Notes: generated by a model not told the origin, from the sequence alone. DNA of 64,000 bases from Fibrobacter sp. UBA7003 (GCA_002449765.1 DJXN01000006.1:62001-126000); one strand, 5' to 3'. Numbered from the stretch's first letter, positions 24,356 through 33,674 are shown. Numbers and translations are program-made.

Positions 24356-24913
24356 ATGAGCAGTCCTTCTTACTTGATGGCATCTCTTCCGATGATTGAG
24401 TTCGGCGATCCGGCCCCGCTCAGTATGGAAGAATTTCGCCACCGCTGCATCGGCGTGCTGTCCGAGCCGGAACTTGCGGCTCTGGACGCGCTTCTGGATG
24501 ACGGTGAATGCGAAGAGTGCGACGACGAGTTCGTGCGCGCCTACAAGGCCCACGAAATCCAGATGAAGAACGTTTCGGGCAGGCTCCGTGCAAGTGCATG
24601 GGGGCCCGATATCCGTTTTACGGAAAAGTCCTTCCCGGGTTACGATGTCGCCTTTGCCAAGATGATTCAAGATGCGTTTGCCAAGTCGAATCCTATGGAA
24701 AAAGAGCAGGATATCGACAAGGCCCGTTTCTGGCTTGTGGACTCGCTTGCAGGTGTGGGCGAGGGTACCGTCAAGCATGTTTACGCTTATGCGATCAAAC
24801 TGAAGATTTGTGAACGTTGGGCGCGCCTCTCCGAACAAGCGGGCGACGCTGCCGTGTTGAATGTTATTAATGCAAACGATCCTGCATACGCCTCTGCGGC
24901 GGCACAGGAATGA
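24356..24913 (+). CDS. DUF2764 protein, V-ATPase operon component
   Basis: 185 residues, starting at ATG 24356 (a TTG three bases upstream is possible). YLMASLPMIEFGDPAPLSMEEF is the typical opening of DUF2764 proteins, which occur between subunits E and A in the V-ATPase operons of Chlamydia and Bacteroidetes. All-helical and acidic (DDGECEECDDEFV), with a conserved-looking ARFWLVDSLAG segment. By position it may fill the role of subunit C, linking rotor and stator, but that is inference. It overlaps no gene; atpA starts 17 bp after its stop. Confidence 0.8.
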   Translation: MSSPSYLMASLPMIEFGDPAPLSMEEFRHRCIGVLSEPELAALDALLDDGECEECDDEFVRAYKAHEIQMKNVSGRLRASAWGPDIRFTEKSFPGYDVAFAKMIQDAFAKSNPMEKEQDIDKARFWLVDSLAGVGEGTVKHVYAYAIKLKICERWARLSEQAGDAAVLNVINANDPAYASAAAQE

Positions 24914-24930
24914 CCGGAGGTCCATTTTCA

Positions 24931-26688
24931 ATGGCTAGTATCGGAAAAATCATCGGCGTCAACGGTAACCTGATTCGCGTCAAGTTCGAAAGCGCCGTGT
25001 CCCAGAACGAAGTGGCGTATGCCAAGCTTACTCAGAAAAACAAGGACGGCAAGTCCGAAGTCATCCCCCTCAAGAGCGAAGTCATCCGTATCCGCGGTGA
25101 CTACGCCGAACTCCAGGTGTTCGAAGACACCACGGGTTTAAAGACGGGTGACGAGGTGGAATTCACCGGCGAACTTTTGTCCGTAGAACTTGGCCCCGGC
25201 CTCTTGACCCAGGTCTTTGACGGTCTGCAGAACCCGCTCCCGAAGCTTGCCGAAGAATGCGGCTTCTTCCTGCAGCGCGGTAAGTATTTGAAGGCGCTCC
25301 CGCGCGACAAGAAGTGGGCGTTTACCCCGGTCGCGAAGGCGGGCGATGTGGTGGTCGCGGGCGATACGCTCGGCACCGTGCCCGAAGGCGTGTTCACGCA
25401 CCGCATCATGGTGCCGTTCCGCCTGCTGGGCAAGTGGACCGTGGAATCGGTCTCTGCCGCTGGTGAATTCACTGTAGAAACTGTTGTTGCAAAGCTCAAG
25501 AACGCTCACGGCGAAACCCAGGACGTGACGATGGTGCAGACCTGGCCGGTGAAGATGCCAATCAAGGCCTACGAAGAACGCCTGCGCCCGAGCAAGCCTT
25601 TGACCATGCAGCAGCGCATTATCGATACGTTCTTCCCCGTGATGCAGGGCGGTACGTTCTGTACGCCGGGCCCGTTCGGTGCCGGCAAGACGGTGCTCCA
25701 GCAGCTCATGAGCCGTTACGCCGACGTGGATATCGTGATCTTGGCCGCTTGCGGTGAACGTGCAGGTGAAGTGGTGGAAACCCTCCGCGAATTCCCTGAA
25801 CTGATTGACCCGCGTACCGGCAAGTCCCTCATGGAACGTACGCTGATTATTTGTAACACGTCTTCGATGCCGGTGGCTGCCCGTGAAGCTTCCGTCTATA
25901 CGGGCGTGACTCTCGCCGAATACTACCGCCAGATGGGCCTGAACGTGCTCCTCTTGGCTGACTCGACTTCTCGTTGGGCACAGGCTCTGCGTGAAATGAG
26001 CGGCCGCTTGGAAGAAATTCCGGGCGAAGAAGCCTTCCCGGCTTACCTTGAATCCGTGATTGCCGCCTTCTATGAACGCGGTGGCGTAGTTCGCCTGAAG
26101 GACGGCTCTACCGGTTCCGTGACGATTTGCGGTTCCGTGTCGCCTGCAGGTGGTAACTTCGAAGAACCGGTGACCCAGGCAACCCTGAAGGTGGTGGGCG
26201 CATTCCTCGGCCTTAGCCGTGAACGTTCCGACCAGCGCCGCTTCCCGGCAATCCACCCGCTGGATTCCTGGTCCAAGTACGAAGGCATCATCGACAGCAA
26301 AAAGGTTGCCGAAGCCCGTCACATCCTCGCAAACGGCGTGGACGTGAACAACATGATGAAGGTGGTGGGCGAAGAAGGTACCTCTATCGACGACTTCGTG
26401 ATTTACCTGAAGTCCGAATACCTCGATGCCGTTTACCTGCAGCAGGACGCCTATAACGAAATCGACGCCGCTTGCTCCGCCGAACGCCAGAAGTACGTGT
26501 TCGACAAGGTTTACACCATTCTCAAGACCCCGATGAAGTTCAGCGAGAAGGACGTCGCCCGTACGTTCTTCCTCAAGCTCACTCAGTCGACGAAGGACTG
26601 GAACCGCGTCAAGTTCGATTCCCAGGAATTCAAGGACCTTGAACAAAGTATTTTCGCTTCCGTGAAGGAGGTTTCCGCTAATGCATAA
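24931..26688 (+). CDS. atpA: V-type ATPase catalytic subunit A
   Basis: 585 residues from ATG 24931, 10 nt after GGAGG. It has the A-subunit start [18 protein letters not shown], the non-homologous insertion typical of V/A types (about 115-200), Walker A GPFGAGKT (247-254), [22 protein letters not shown] and [20 protein letters not shown] (Walker B region). It hydrolyses or makes ATP in the head of the rotary enzyme. Overlaps atpB by 8 bp. Confidence 0.95.
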   Translation: MASIGKIIGVNGNLIRVKFESAVSQNEVAYAKLTQKNKDGKSEVIPLKSEVIRIRGDYAELQVFEDTTGLKTGDEVEFTGELLSVELGPGLLTQVFDGLQNPLPKLAEECGFFLQRGKYLKALPRDKKWAFTPVAKAGDVVVAGDTLGTVPEGVFTHRIMVPFRLLGKWTVESVSAAGEFTVETVVAKLKNAHGETQDVTMVQTWPVKMPIKAYEERLRPSKPLTMQQRIIDTFFPVMQGGTFCTPGPFGAGKTVLQQLMSRYADVDIVILAACGERAGEVVETLREFPELIDPRTGKSLMERTLIICNTSSMPVAAREASVYTGVTLAEYYRQMGLNVLLLADSTSRWAQALREMSGRLEEIPGEEAFPAYLESVIAAFYERGGVVRLKDGSTGSVTICGSVSPAGGNFEEPVTQATLKVVGAFLGLSRERSDQRRFPAIHPLDSWSKYEGIIDSKKVAEARHILANGVDVNNMMKVVGEEGTSIDDFVIYLKSEYLDAVYLQQDAYNEIDAACSAERQKYVFDKVYTILKTPMKFSEKDVARTFFLKLTQSTKDWNRVKFDSQEFKDLEQSIFASVKEVSANA

Positions 26689-27982
26689 TGTGGCATACCA
26701 TCGTATTGAACGCATCGCCGGTTCCGTGATTACGCTCCGCGCCGAAGGTGTAGCAAACCAGGAACTTGCCCAGGTGACAAGCTCGTTCGGAACATCCCTT
26801 GCCCGCGTGATCCGCATTGACGGCGACATGGTGGACTTGCAGGTGTTTGCAGGTGCCCGTGGTATTTCGACCGACTCCGAAGTGCGCTTCCTTGGCGAAC
26901 CGATGAAGGTCCCGTACAGCGAAGCCTTGCTTGGCCGCGTGTTTAACGGTGCCGGCAAGCCCCGTGATAACGGCCCCGAAGTGGACGGCGAACGCATTAC
27001 TATCGGCGGTCCTTCCGTGAACCCCGCAAAGCGTATCATCCCGAAGACGATGGTGCGTACGGGTATCCCGATGATCGACGTGTTCAACACGCTCGTGGTT
27101 TCGCAGAAGCTCCCGATTTTCTCTATCGCCGGTGAACCTTACAACGAACTCTTGGCCCGCATCGCCTTGCAGGCCGAAGTGGACGTGATTGTTCTCGGCG
27201 GCATGGGCCTGAAGCACGATGACTACCTGTACCTGAAGGACTTCCTCGAAAAGAACGGTGCTTTGAACCGTACGGTGATGTTCATGCACACCGCTTCCGA
27301 CCCGATTGTGGAATGCTTGCTCGTGCCGGATGCTTCCCTTGCCGTGGCTGAAAAGTTCGCCACCGAAGGCAAGAACGTGCTGGTGCTCCTCACCGACATG
27401 ACGAACTTTGCCGACGCCATGAAGGAAATCGCCATTACCATGGAACAGATTCCATCGAACCGTGGTTATCCTGGCGACCTTTACTCCCAGCTGGCCAGCC
27501 GTTACGAAAAGGCCGTGGACTTCGAAGGTTCGGGCTCCATCACTATCCTTGCCGTGACGACCATGCCTGGTGACGACGTGACCCACCCGGTTCCGGATAA
27601 CACCGGTTACATTACCGAAGGTCAGTTCTACCTGCGTAAGGGCCGTATCGAACCGTTCGGTTCTCTGTCTCGTTTGAAACAGCAGGTGAACGGCAAGACC
27701 CGTAGCGACCACCGTACCATCATGAACACCATGATCCAGCTGTACGCAAGCTACAAGGAAACTTTGGAAAAGCAGTCCATGGGCTTCAACATGAGTAACT
27801 GGGACCAGAAGCTGTTGAAGTATGGCCAGCGCTTCGAAAAGGAAATGATGGATCTTTCCGTCAACATCCCGCTCGAAAAGGCTTTGGACCTTGGCTGGGA
27901 AATCCTTGCTGACTGTTTCGCACCCGAAGAAACGGGTATTCCGACCAAGATGATCAACGAATATTGGCCCAAGAAGGGGTAA
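26681..27982 (+). CDS. atpB: V-type ATPase subunit B
   Basis: 433 residues. The B-subunit pattern is clear: [62 protein letters not shown] (where the A subunit has its P-loop, B has none), [16 protein letters not shown] and [19 protein letters not shown]. It forms the non-catalytic nucleotide sites of the A3B3 head. Starts inside the last codons of atpA. Confidence 0.95.
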   Translation: MHNVAYHRIERIAGSVITLRAEGVANQELAQVTSSFGTSLARVIRIDGDMVDLQVFAGARGISTDSEVRFLGEPMKVPYSEALLGRVFNGAGKPRDNGPEVDGERITIGGPSVNPAKRIIPKTMVRTGIPMIDVFNTLVVSQKLPIFSIAGEPYNELLARIALQAEVDVIVLGGMGLKHDDYLYLKDFLEKNGALNRTVMFMHTASDPIVECLLVPDASLAVAEKFATEGKNVLVLLTDMTNFADAMKEIAITMEQIPSNRGYPGDLYSQLASRYEKAVDFEGSGSITILAVTTMPGDDVTHPVPDNTGYITEGQFYLRKGRIEPFGSLSRLKQQVNGKTRSDHRTIMNTMIQLYASYKETLEKQSMGFNMSNWDQKLLKYGQRFEKEMMDLSVNIPLEKALDLGWEILADCFAPEETGIPTKMINEYWPKKG

Positions 27983-27983
27983 T

Positions 27984-28616
27984 ATGGCGAAGGTCAAGTT
28001 AACAAAGAACGCCCTCAAGGCGGAACGCGACGCATTGAAGCGCTTCCAGCGCTATCTGCCGACGTTGCTGTTGAAAAAGCAGCAGTTGCAGATGGAAATG
28101 CGCACGCTCCAGGAGAGGGTGATGGCAAAGCGAGAAGAGGAGGACAAGCTCCGCAAGAGCATGGCTTCCTGGATTTCGCTGTTTGCCGAACCCATCGAAT
28201 GGTCAAAGTACCTGTCGGTGAAGGAAGTGCGCCAGGGCGAAGGTAACATCGCCGGCGTGAAGATTCCGACATACGACGGGGTAGATTTTAATATCTCGAT
28301 TCCGGATTTCTTTACCACGCCCGTGTGGCTGGACGACGGTATCAGAAGCCTGCAGGGCCTGATTTCGCTGCGTCTCGAACGCCGCGTGCTCGAAAAGCAA
28401 TACGAGCTCCTCTCGAAGGAACTGCGTACCACGAGCCAGCGCGTGAACCTGTTCGAAAAGGTGAAGATTCCGGAAGCCAAGGAAAATATCCGCGTCATCA
28501 ACATCTTCCTGGGCGACCAGCAGACCAGTGGCGTTGCCCGCAGCAAGCTTGCGAAGGGTAAGGCTACCGCCCGTACCGCTGCCCAGGATGCACTCGCGAA
28601 GGAGGCCGCCGCATGA
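27984..28616 (+). CDS. atpD: V-type ATPase subunit D
   Basis: 210 residues. KVKLTKNALKAERDALKRFQRYLPTLLLKKQQLQ is the N-terminal half of the long coiled coil forming the central rotor shaft, and the C-terminal half (KQYELLSKELRTTSQRVNLFEKVKIPEAKENIR) is the returning helix. It starts 1 bp after the atpB stop. A separate subunit F gene, D's usual partner, is not seen. Confidence 0.92.
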   Translation: MAKVKLTKNALKAERDALKRFQRYLPTLLLKKQQLQMEMRTLQERVMAKREEEDKLRKSMASWISLFAEPIEWSKYLSVKEVRQGEGNIAGVKIPTYDGVDFNISIPDFFTTPVWLDDGIRSLQGLISLRLERRVLEKQYELLSKELRTTSQRVNLFEKVKIPEAKENIRVINIFLGDQQTSGVARSKLAKGKATARTAAQDALAKEAAA

Positions 28617-30541
28617 TTACTCCTATGAAGAAAGTGACGGTGCTGACGGTTGCAGGTGCGGTTGAAGAGACGCTCCAGGCGCTCCGTACGCTTGAAATTT
28701 TGCACCTCACGCCCTTGCAGGCGGCAGCAGGCGCCAAGCTGAACCATGCCCGCGGCGAAGTAAACCGCGTGCAGAAGGCTTTGGAAGTGGTGCCCGAAAA
28801 AGCCCCGAAGGGTGTGACTCCCGTGAAGGATGCCGCTCCTGCCGCAAGCCTTATCGATGAAATCCAGAACCTGGTTGCCGAAAGCAAGCAGGCGGAAATC
28901 GACAAGGAACAGGCTGAAGAGGAACTCACCAAACTTTCCATGTTCAAGAACCTGGACCCCGCAACGGCAGCTTCCCTGCAGGCGAAGGGTATCTATGTCA
29001 AACTGTACCAGCTCCATGACGGTAAAGTCCCGTTCGAACTCGATGGCGAAGGTTCTATCGAGGAATTCGGTCAGGATGAAAACGGCAAATATGTAGCTGT
29101 CGTGAGCAGGGGAGAAGCCCCTGTGGCCGTGAAGGGTAACTTCACCGAACTCTCGATGCCGCCCAAATCCCTTGCCGAATACCGCGAAATGGAAGCGAAA
29201 GCAAAGGAAACGCTTGCCCGCGTGGAGCGTCGCCTGGGTGAACTTTCGGGTGCCCGCGAATCTATCGAGGACAAGCTCCTCGAAGTGGGTGACGACTACC
29301 GCATGGTCGAAGCCGAAGCCTCGATGGTGGGCGACAAGAACGTCGCCGCCGTGCAGGGCTTCTGCCCTGCACCGCGCGTGGGCGAACTCGAGAAGGCCGC
29401 CCGCGAGCACGGCTGGGGCCTCCTGGTGGACGACCCAGCCGACGGCGACGACATCCCGACGCTGTTGACCTATAGCAAGCTCAGCCGCCCCATGCAGTTC
29501 CTGTACGACATCATCGGCATTTCGCCGGGGTACAAGGAAGTGGACGTGTCGGCCGTGTTCCTTTGCTTCTTCAGCATCTTCTTTGCGATGATTGTGGGGG
29601 ATACCGCTTACGGGTTGCTCTTCCTCGGTCTGGCGCTTTTTGCACGCAAAAAGATGCCGAAGGCGAACCCTGCTGGTTTCCACTTTATCTACCTCATGAG
29701 CATCGCCACCATCGTGTGGGGTGTCATCAACGCAAGTTTCTTGGGACTTAGCCCCTCGCTTGCGGGGTGGACGTATTACCTGGACATCACCAACTACGGC
29801 TGGTTGCCTGAACCGCTGAAGAACGCGATGCTCTGGATCCGCACTAGCGCCCCGACTGACCCGGCGAAGTTCGAAGCCTACAAGGCCTTCGCCCAGTCGA
29901 TCACTATCTTGCCCGATAGCTTCGTGCCGAAGGCGGCGGGTGCCTCCCAGATGCAGCATATCCAGCTGTTCTGCTTCTGCATCGCCGTAGTCCACTTGAG
30001 TATCGCTCACGTGTGGAACGTCTGCGTGCGCATCAAGCGCAAGGACTCCACGTTCATGGCGCAGGTGGGCTGGCTTATCGGCTGCTGGGTGATGTTCTTC
30101 CTGGCCTGCCAGATGGTGCTCGGTATCGACATGCCGAAGTTCGTCATCCCGATGTTCATCGTGGAAGCGGTACTCCTGGTGCTCTTTACTGTGCCGCCCA
30201 AGAGGCTCAAGCAGGACTTCATCAGCATCCCGATGCTCGTGCTCGACGTGGTGAACAGCTTTACCGACGTGATCAGTTACATCCGTCTGTTTGCTGTGGG
30301 CATGTCCGGTGCGGCCATTGCCGAGGCGTTCAACGACATGCTCTCGCCGCTGTTCGGCTCTGCTGTCGGTATCGCCGGTGCTGCCTTCCTGCTGCTGTTT
30401 GTGCATGGCCTGAACATCGCGCTTGCGGTCATGGGCGTCGCCGTCCACGCCGTACGTCTTAACACACTCGAATTTTCAAATGGACTTGGCCAGGAATGGA
30501 GCGGATTCGCGTTCGCGCCCTTCGCCAAGCAGAAAAATTAA
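28613..30541 (+). CDS. atpI: V-type ATPase subunit I
   Basis: 642 residues. A soluble N-terminal half of two helical/globular arms (to about 300) and a C-terminal membrane domain with about seven or eight helices, including the signature FFAMIVGDTAYGLLFLGLALF and the half-channel helix SYIRLFAVGMSGAAIAEAFNDM with its essential Arg. It forms the stator ion path against the K ring. Overlaps atpD by 4 bp (ATGA). Confidence 0.93.
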   Translation: MITPMKKVTVLTVAGAVEETLQALRTLEILHLTPLQAAAGAKLNHARGEVNRVQKALEVVPEKAPKGVTPVKDAAPAASLIDEIQNLVAESKQAEIDKEQAEEELTKLSMFKNLDPATAASLQAKGIYVKLYQLHDGKVPFELDGEGSIEEFGQDENGKYVAVVSRGEAPVAVKGNFTELSMPPKSLAEYREMEAKAKETLARVERRLGELSGARESIEDKLLEVGDDYRMVEAEASMVGDKNVAAVQGFCPAPRVGELEKAAREHGWGLLVDDPADGDDIPTLLTYSKLSRPMQFLYDIIGISPGYKEVDVSAVFLCFFSIFFAMIVGDTAYGLLFLGLALFARKKMPKANPAGFHFIYLMSIATIVWGVINASFLGLSPSLAGWTYYLDITNYGWLPEPLKNAMLWIRTSAPTDPAKFEAYKAFAQSITILPDSFVPKAAGASQMQHIQLFCFCIAVVHLSIAHVWNVCVRIKRKDSTFMAQVGWLIGCWVMFFLACQMVLGIDMPKFVIPMFIVEAVLLVLFTVPPKRLKQDFISIPMLVLDVVNSFTDVISYIRLFAVGMSGAAIAEAFNDMLSPLFGSAVGIAGAAFLLLFVHGLNIALAVMGVAVHAVRLNTLEFSNGLGQEWSGFAFAPFAKQKN

Positions 30542-30580
30542 ACCAAGGGATGATTCCCGCTACTTAATGAGGAAAAAACA

Positions 30581-31036
30581 ATGGAACCGAATACAATGGT
30601 TACTCTCGCTAAAATGGGTGCTGCAGCCGCTCTCGGCATTGCGGCAATGGGCTCCGCCCTTGGTTGCGGAACGGCTGGTATGTCCGCCATCACCATGTGG
30701 AAGAAGGCTTATGCCCAGGGCAAGTCGGCCCTCTTCACCTTGCTGGTGTTCGTGGGTGCCCCGATTTCCCAGACGATTTACGGCATGTTGCTCATGAACT
30801 TCATCTTGAGCAAGGCTGCTGAATCCGGCTTTACCAACTGGGGCGGCTGCCTCGGCGCCGGTATCTTCGGCGGTCTCGGCATGATGGCTTCTGCCTGGTA
30901 CCAGGGCAAGTCCGCGGCCGTGGCTTGCGACGCCCTCGGTGAAACCGGCAAGGGCATGGTGAACTACCTCATGGTGCTCGGTATCGTGGAAACCGTGGCC
31001 CTGTTCGTTCTCGTGTTCTCCATGATGGTGCTTTAA
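30581..31036 (+). CDS. atpK: V-type ATPase proteolipid K, first copy
   Basis: 151 residues, four membrane helices as two fused hairpins. Compared with the Enterococcus hirae NtpK sodium site (Thr64, Gln65, Gln110, Glu139), this copy has Ser-Gln in APISQTIYG, Gln in WYQGKSAA and Glu in IVETVALF, so all side-chain ligands are present with Ser for Thr. A Gln-containing site is usually taken as a sign of sodium coupling. It is followed 18 bp later by a second K gene about 70% identical. Confidence 0.9.
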   Translation: MEPNTMVTLAKMGAAAALGIAAMGSALGCGTAGMSAITMWKKAYAQGKSALFTLLVFVGAPISQTIYGMLLMNFILSKAAESGFTNWGGCLGAGIFGGLGMMASAWYQGKSAAVACDALGETGKGMVNYLMVLGIVETVALFVLVFSMMVL

Positions 31037-31054
31037 TCCAGCGAGGTAACACGT

Positions 31055-31510
31055 ATGGATCAAGCTCAACTTTTAACGCTCGCGAAACTCGGCGCGGTGG
31101 CGGCCCTGGGCCTTGCCGCGGTGGGTTCTGCGCTGGGCTGCGGGACTGCCGGCATGGCGGCCATCGGGGCCTGGAAGAAGGCGTATCTCAAGGGTAAGAA
31201 CGCGCTGTTTACGCTGCTCATCTTCGTGGGCGCGCCGATCGCGCAGACAATCTACGGCATGTTGCTGATGATGTACATCCTGAACAAGTCCCAGGCGGCC
31301 CCTGCCAACTGGGCGGCGTACCTGGGTGTCGGCATCTTCGGTGGCATCGGCATGATGGCCTCTGCCTGGTACGTGGGCAAGTCCGCTGCGGACGCCTGCA
31401 ACGCGCTGGGCGAAACCGGCAAGGGCCTGGTGAACTACCTGATGGTGCTCGGCGTCGGCGAAACCGTCGCGCTGTTTGTCATGGTGTTCTCCATGATGCT
31501 GGTGAGTTAG
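31055..31510 (+). CDS. atpK: V-type ATPase proteolipid K, second copy with altered ion site
   Basis: 151 residues, colinear with the first K and clearly a tandem duplicate. It keeps the Glu (VGETVALF) and the Gln of the first hairpin (APIAQTIYG), but has Ala where NtpK has Thr64 and Val where NtpK has Gln110 (WYVGKSAA). The carboxylate is thus intact while two neutral ligands are lost, so a ring containing both proteins would have two kinds of site. Richer in C and G at third positions than copy one. Confidence 0.9.
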   Translation: MDQAQLLTLAKLGAVAALGLAAVGSALGCGTAGMAAIGAWKKAYLKGKNALFTLLIFVGAPIAQTIYGMLLMMYILNKSQAAPANWAAYLGVGIFGGIGMMASAWYVGKSAADACNALGETGKGLVNYLMVLGVGETVALFVMVFSMMLVS

Positions 31511-31553
31511 ACGAAAGAACGCTTCGCTACAGACGAAAGACGAAAGAATTTGT

Positions 31554-31575
31554 CATTGCGACGTAGCGAAGCAAT
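31554..31575. repeat. Dispersed intergenic palindrome
   Basis: ATTGCGACGTAGCGAAGCAAT flanked by GTC, with ATTGC/GCAAT arms. This is the form of a very common dispersed intergenic repeat in bacteria. A related fragment, CGCTTCGCTAC, lies at 31520-31530. Confidence 0.6.
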
Positions 31576-31600
31576 CTACTTGAGAAGTCTTTTTCGAATA

Positions 31601-31628
31601 GCGGGGCAATGCCCCGCACCCTTTTTTT
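31601..31628 (+). terminator. Rho-independent terminator of the V-ATPase operon
   Basis: GCGGGGC-AAT-GCCCCGC, a perfect 7-bp GC stem with a 3-base loop, followed by ACCC and seven Ts. Lies 90 bp after the second K gene. Confidence 0.9.
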
Positions 31629-31652
31629 ATAATTGGACTGCGAAATTAATCT

Positions 31653-31871
31653 ATGGACCGTAAAGACGAAATAATCTTGATTCAGGTGCGGCTTCTGCGG
31701 CTTGCCACCAAGACCTGGCATAAGGATATGTCGGAGGTTGCGAAGTTGTTTCGTCAGTACAAGGTCTATGACTTTATGCAGGACATGTACGAAGAGTTCC
31801 ATGTGCAAGGTGATTTGGCAAGCCTCAATGAGGTTGAAGCCTACCTAAAAAATCAAGGGGTGTCAGTATGA
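31653..31871 (+). CDS. DUF3791 family small protein (antitoxin-like)
   Basis: 72 residues, helical: an N-terminal helix DEIILIQVRLLRLATKTWHK, then MSEVAKLFRQYKVYDFMQDMYEEFHVQGDLASLNEVEAYLKNQG. This is the DUF3791 pattern, in which a helical core precedes a conserved Tyr/Phe-rich segment and ends with an E/D-V-E/D-x-Y helix. It overlaps the DUF3990 gene by 4 bases (ATGA). DUF3791-DUF3990 pairs look like toxin-antitoxin modules, with this as antitoxin; function is inferred. Confidence 0.75.
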   Translation: MDRKDEIILIQVRLLRLATKTWHKDMSEVAKLFRQYKVYDFMQDMYEEFHVQGDLASLNEVEAYLKNQGVSV

Positions 31872-32431
31872 ACGACAAAATAATCCTTTATCATGGAAGC
31901 TATTGCGTCGTCCAAACCCCGGACTTGTCGAAATGTGCGGCAGGAAAGGATTTCGGTAGGGGCTTTTACTTGACAACGAGCAAGAATCAGGCACAAAAGT
32001 TCGTAGCGACATCCATCAAAAAGGCCCTTACGCAGAAAGAACAGTATGTTCAGCTATCAAGAGGTTTTGTCAATGCATTTGAGTTTACACCGTCCGAAGG
32101 GCTTTCTCTGTATGAATTCAAGAATGCGGATATTGGTTGGCTGCATTGCGTAGTATCGCATAGAAGGCATGACTGCATTCCTGGTGAATTTGAAAAGTGG
32201 ATCGACTACGACCTGATTTGCGGCAAGATTGCTAACGATCAGACTAATACTGTCATCACGGCGTTCTTGGATGGGGTCTATGGACCGATAAATTCCGACA
32301 GGGCAGCCGAACTCGCTATTAGTTTTCTTGAACCAGAAAAACTCACCAACCAATGGTGCTTTCGCTCGTCCAAGGCTCTCGGTTGCTTGAAGTTTCTTAC
32401 GGCAGAAGAGGTCTGTTTTCATGGAAGATAA
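31868..32431 (+). CDS. DUF3990 protein, ADP-ribosyltransferase-like (putative toxin)
   Basis: 187 residues. It opens with ILYHGSYCVVQTPDLSK and continues CAAGKDFGRGFYLTTSKNQAQKFV, the DUF3990 signature; the YHGS and GRGFYLT elements match the NAD-binding face of ADP-ribosyltransferase folds. WCFRSSKALGCLKFL near the end is also typical. It is coupled to the DUF3791 gene upstream and overlaps the next small gene by 11 bases, so three genes are co-translated. Toxicity is not shown. Confidence 0.75.
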   Translation: MNDKIILYHGSYCVVQTPDLSKCAAGKDFGRGFYLTTSKNQAQKFVATSIKKALTQKEQYVQLSRGFVNAFEFTPSEGLSLYEFKNADIGWLHCVVSHRRHDCIPGEFEKWIDYDLICGKIANDQTNTVITAFLDGVYGPINSDRAAELAISFLEPEKLTNQWCFRSSKALGCLKFLTAEEVCFHGR

Positions 32432-32639
32432 AATTGAATTTGCCATGTGCCTGCTTGCGCAGATGTCCATACGCGATTTGATGGACAGGAATAATTGCGG
32501 CATGACAGACGCCGTTGCGGACTTTATGGAATCGACGACCGCCGTTTGCCTGTTTGACAAGGAAACGGGCCTTTGGGAAAATGGCCCCGATTACATTGTA
32601 GGCGAATACGAACAGGAAAAACGTCGGGCACTGGCCTAG
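32421..32639 (+). CDS. Small acidic third component of the DUF3990 module
   Basis: 72 residues, no signal peptide. An N-terminal helix (IEFAMCLLAQMSIRDLMDRN) precedes a segment ending GLWENGPDYIVGEYEQEKRR. A protein of this type often follows DUF3990 genes. Starts within the last codons of the DUF3990 gene. Likely a second antitoxin or accessory subunit; role unknown. Confidence 0.6.
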   Translation: MEDKIEFAMCLLAQMSIRDLMDRNNCGMTDAVADFMESTTAVCLFDKETGLWENGPDYIVGEYEQEKRRALA

Positions 32640-32647
32640 ATTTCCCT

Positions 32648-32770
32648 ATGGATAAGGACAAAATTCAACATAAGGAACTTGCCGCGGGCAGGTGGGCTGA
32701 AATGCCGCTTGCGGGCGAACTGATCCAGCGGGATTTTGATATGTTCATGCCTGGAGCTAAGAAGGGTTGA
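32648..32770 (+). CDS. 40-residue ORF, possible gene remnant
   Basis: MDKDKIQHKELAAGRWAEMP continues to a stop at 32770. It is short, lacks a clear ribosome site and sits between a small acidic gene and an unpaired DUF3791 gene, so it may be what is left of a second toxin-antitoxin module. Family not recognised. Confidence 0.35.
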   Translation: MDKDKIQHKELAAGRWAEMPLAGELIQRDFDMFMPGAKKG

Positions 32771-32786
32771 TACTCGTTTTTTGATT

Positions 32787-33002
32787 ATGAATCAGGAATC
32801 TTTTGAATTTGTCGTGTATATGATTCACGCTTGCGCAAACAAGTGGAACCGCTTGCCATCTTTTGTGTATCGAAAGCTGACTGAATCAGGCTGTATTCAG
32901 AAATTCATTGTTCCCAATTATGAAATTTTACAATCGTTAACATCTGATGTCATCGTTGGCGATATAGAAGACTACCTGAAAGAGCGAAATGTGACCTTTT
33001 AA
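32787..33002 (+). CDS. Second DUF3791 family protein, unpaired
   Basis: 71 residues from the ATG at 32787 (MNQESFEFVVYMIHACANKW). The pattern FVVYMIHACANKW ... VYRKLTESGCIQKFIVPNYEIL ... VGDIEDYLKERN is that of DUF3791. Unlike the copy at 31653 it has no DUF3990 gene after it; its last codons already fall in phase with the 43-bp repeat array that follows, so the array may have grown into or from its 3' end. Confidence 0.7.
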   Translation: MNQESFEFVVYMIHACANKWNRLPSFVYRKLTESGCIQKFIVPNYEILQSLTSDVIVGDIEDYLKERNVTF

Positions 33003-33029
33003 CACAATTTTTGCCTGAAAACCACCCAC

Positions 33030-33674
33030 AATTGTGTAAAGTCGCTTCCGCATTTGCGGGAGCGGCTTTTACATTGTGGGGGTGCTGCTTGAACTTTTGC
33101 TTTTGTTACAATGTCACTTGTGTAAAGCAGCGGGGGCAAATGTCCGGGCGGTTTTGTCACTTGTGCAAAACGGCCCGGTCTTTTGCCGGAAAGTCTTTTA
33201 CAAGGTGAAGGTGGTGCCTGAACATTTGGCCGAGCACCTTCACCGCTTGGGTGATGGTGCTGGGGCATTTGCTGGAGCAGCGTTTACAAAGTGAGGTTCA
33301 TGCTGGGGCGTTTGCCGGAGCGGCATTACCACGGTGATGAAGTTGCTTGGGCTTTTGCGCGAGTGGTTTCACCACTTGTGCAAAGGTCCTCGGACAATTG
33401 CATAAGCGCTATCTCCACTTGTGCAAAGGCGCTTGAACTTTTGCGGGAGTAGTTTTTACAAGGTGAAGTAGGTGCCTGGACTTTTGCCGGGGCGTGTTGC
33501 ATTCTTGTGTAAAGGGGCCCGGGCAAATGTCCGAGGGGCAACACCACTTGTGTAAAGGCACTTGAGCATTTGCAGGAGCACCTTCATCACTTATGCAAAG
33601 ACACTTGAACTTTTGCGGAAGCAGCATTTACAAGGTGACATTGATGCCTGGACATTTGCAGGACCACCAACCAC
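33030..33674. repeat. Array of 15 degenerate repeats with exact 43-bp period
   Basis: Cut every 43 bp from 33030, the sequence aligns as fifteen units with no insertion or deletion. A consensus is ACTTGTGCAAAGG, then NGCCTGGAC, then TTTTGCGGGAGC, then a TTTAC-like end. Bases 26-27 (TG) are invariant and TTTGC at 24-28 occurs in 11 of 15 units; units 3 and 12 carry a core that reads as the reverse complement (GGGCAAATGTCC). Unit starts are of two kinds, ACTTGTGYAAAG and AAGGTGA, and the joint TTTAC|AAGGTGA is roughly the reverse complement of CACC|ACTTGTGTAAA, so much of the array can fold into long imperfect hairpins (for example 33203-33243). Flanking units at 32987-33029 and, one base out of phase, 33675-33717 run into the neighbouring genes. 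It is not coding: 43 is not a multiple of three and no frame gives a plausible protein. Confidence 0.95.

Noticed and set aside
25138..28018. Long ORFs opposite atpA and atpB
   Set aside because: Antisense shadows of highly conserved ATPase genes.
28052..30448. 798-codon ORF opposite the V-ATPase D and I genes
   Set aside because: His/Asp/Glu/Arg-rich composition and no family pattern; the + strand genes are certain.
31527..31808. Minus-strand ORF over the terminator and DUF3791 gene
   Set aside because: It spans a strong terminator and dispersed repeat, and is opposite a recognised gene.
33011..33627. Several short ORFs on both strands within the 43-bp array
   Set aside because: A 43-bp period rotates the reading frame, so open frames arise by repetition; codon patterns and products are not protein-like.
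33030..33674. Array taken as a CRISPR locus
   Set aside because: Units are contiguous and similar along their whole length; there are no unique spacers and no cas genes nearby.
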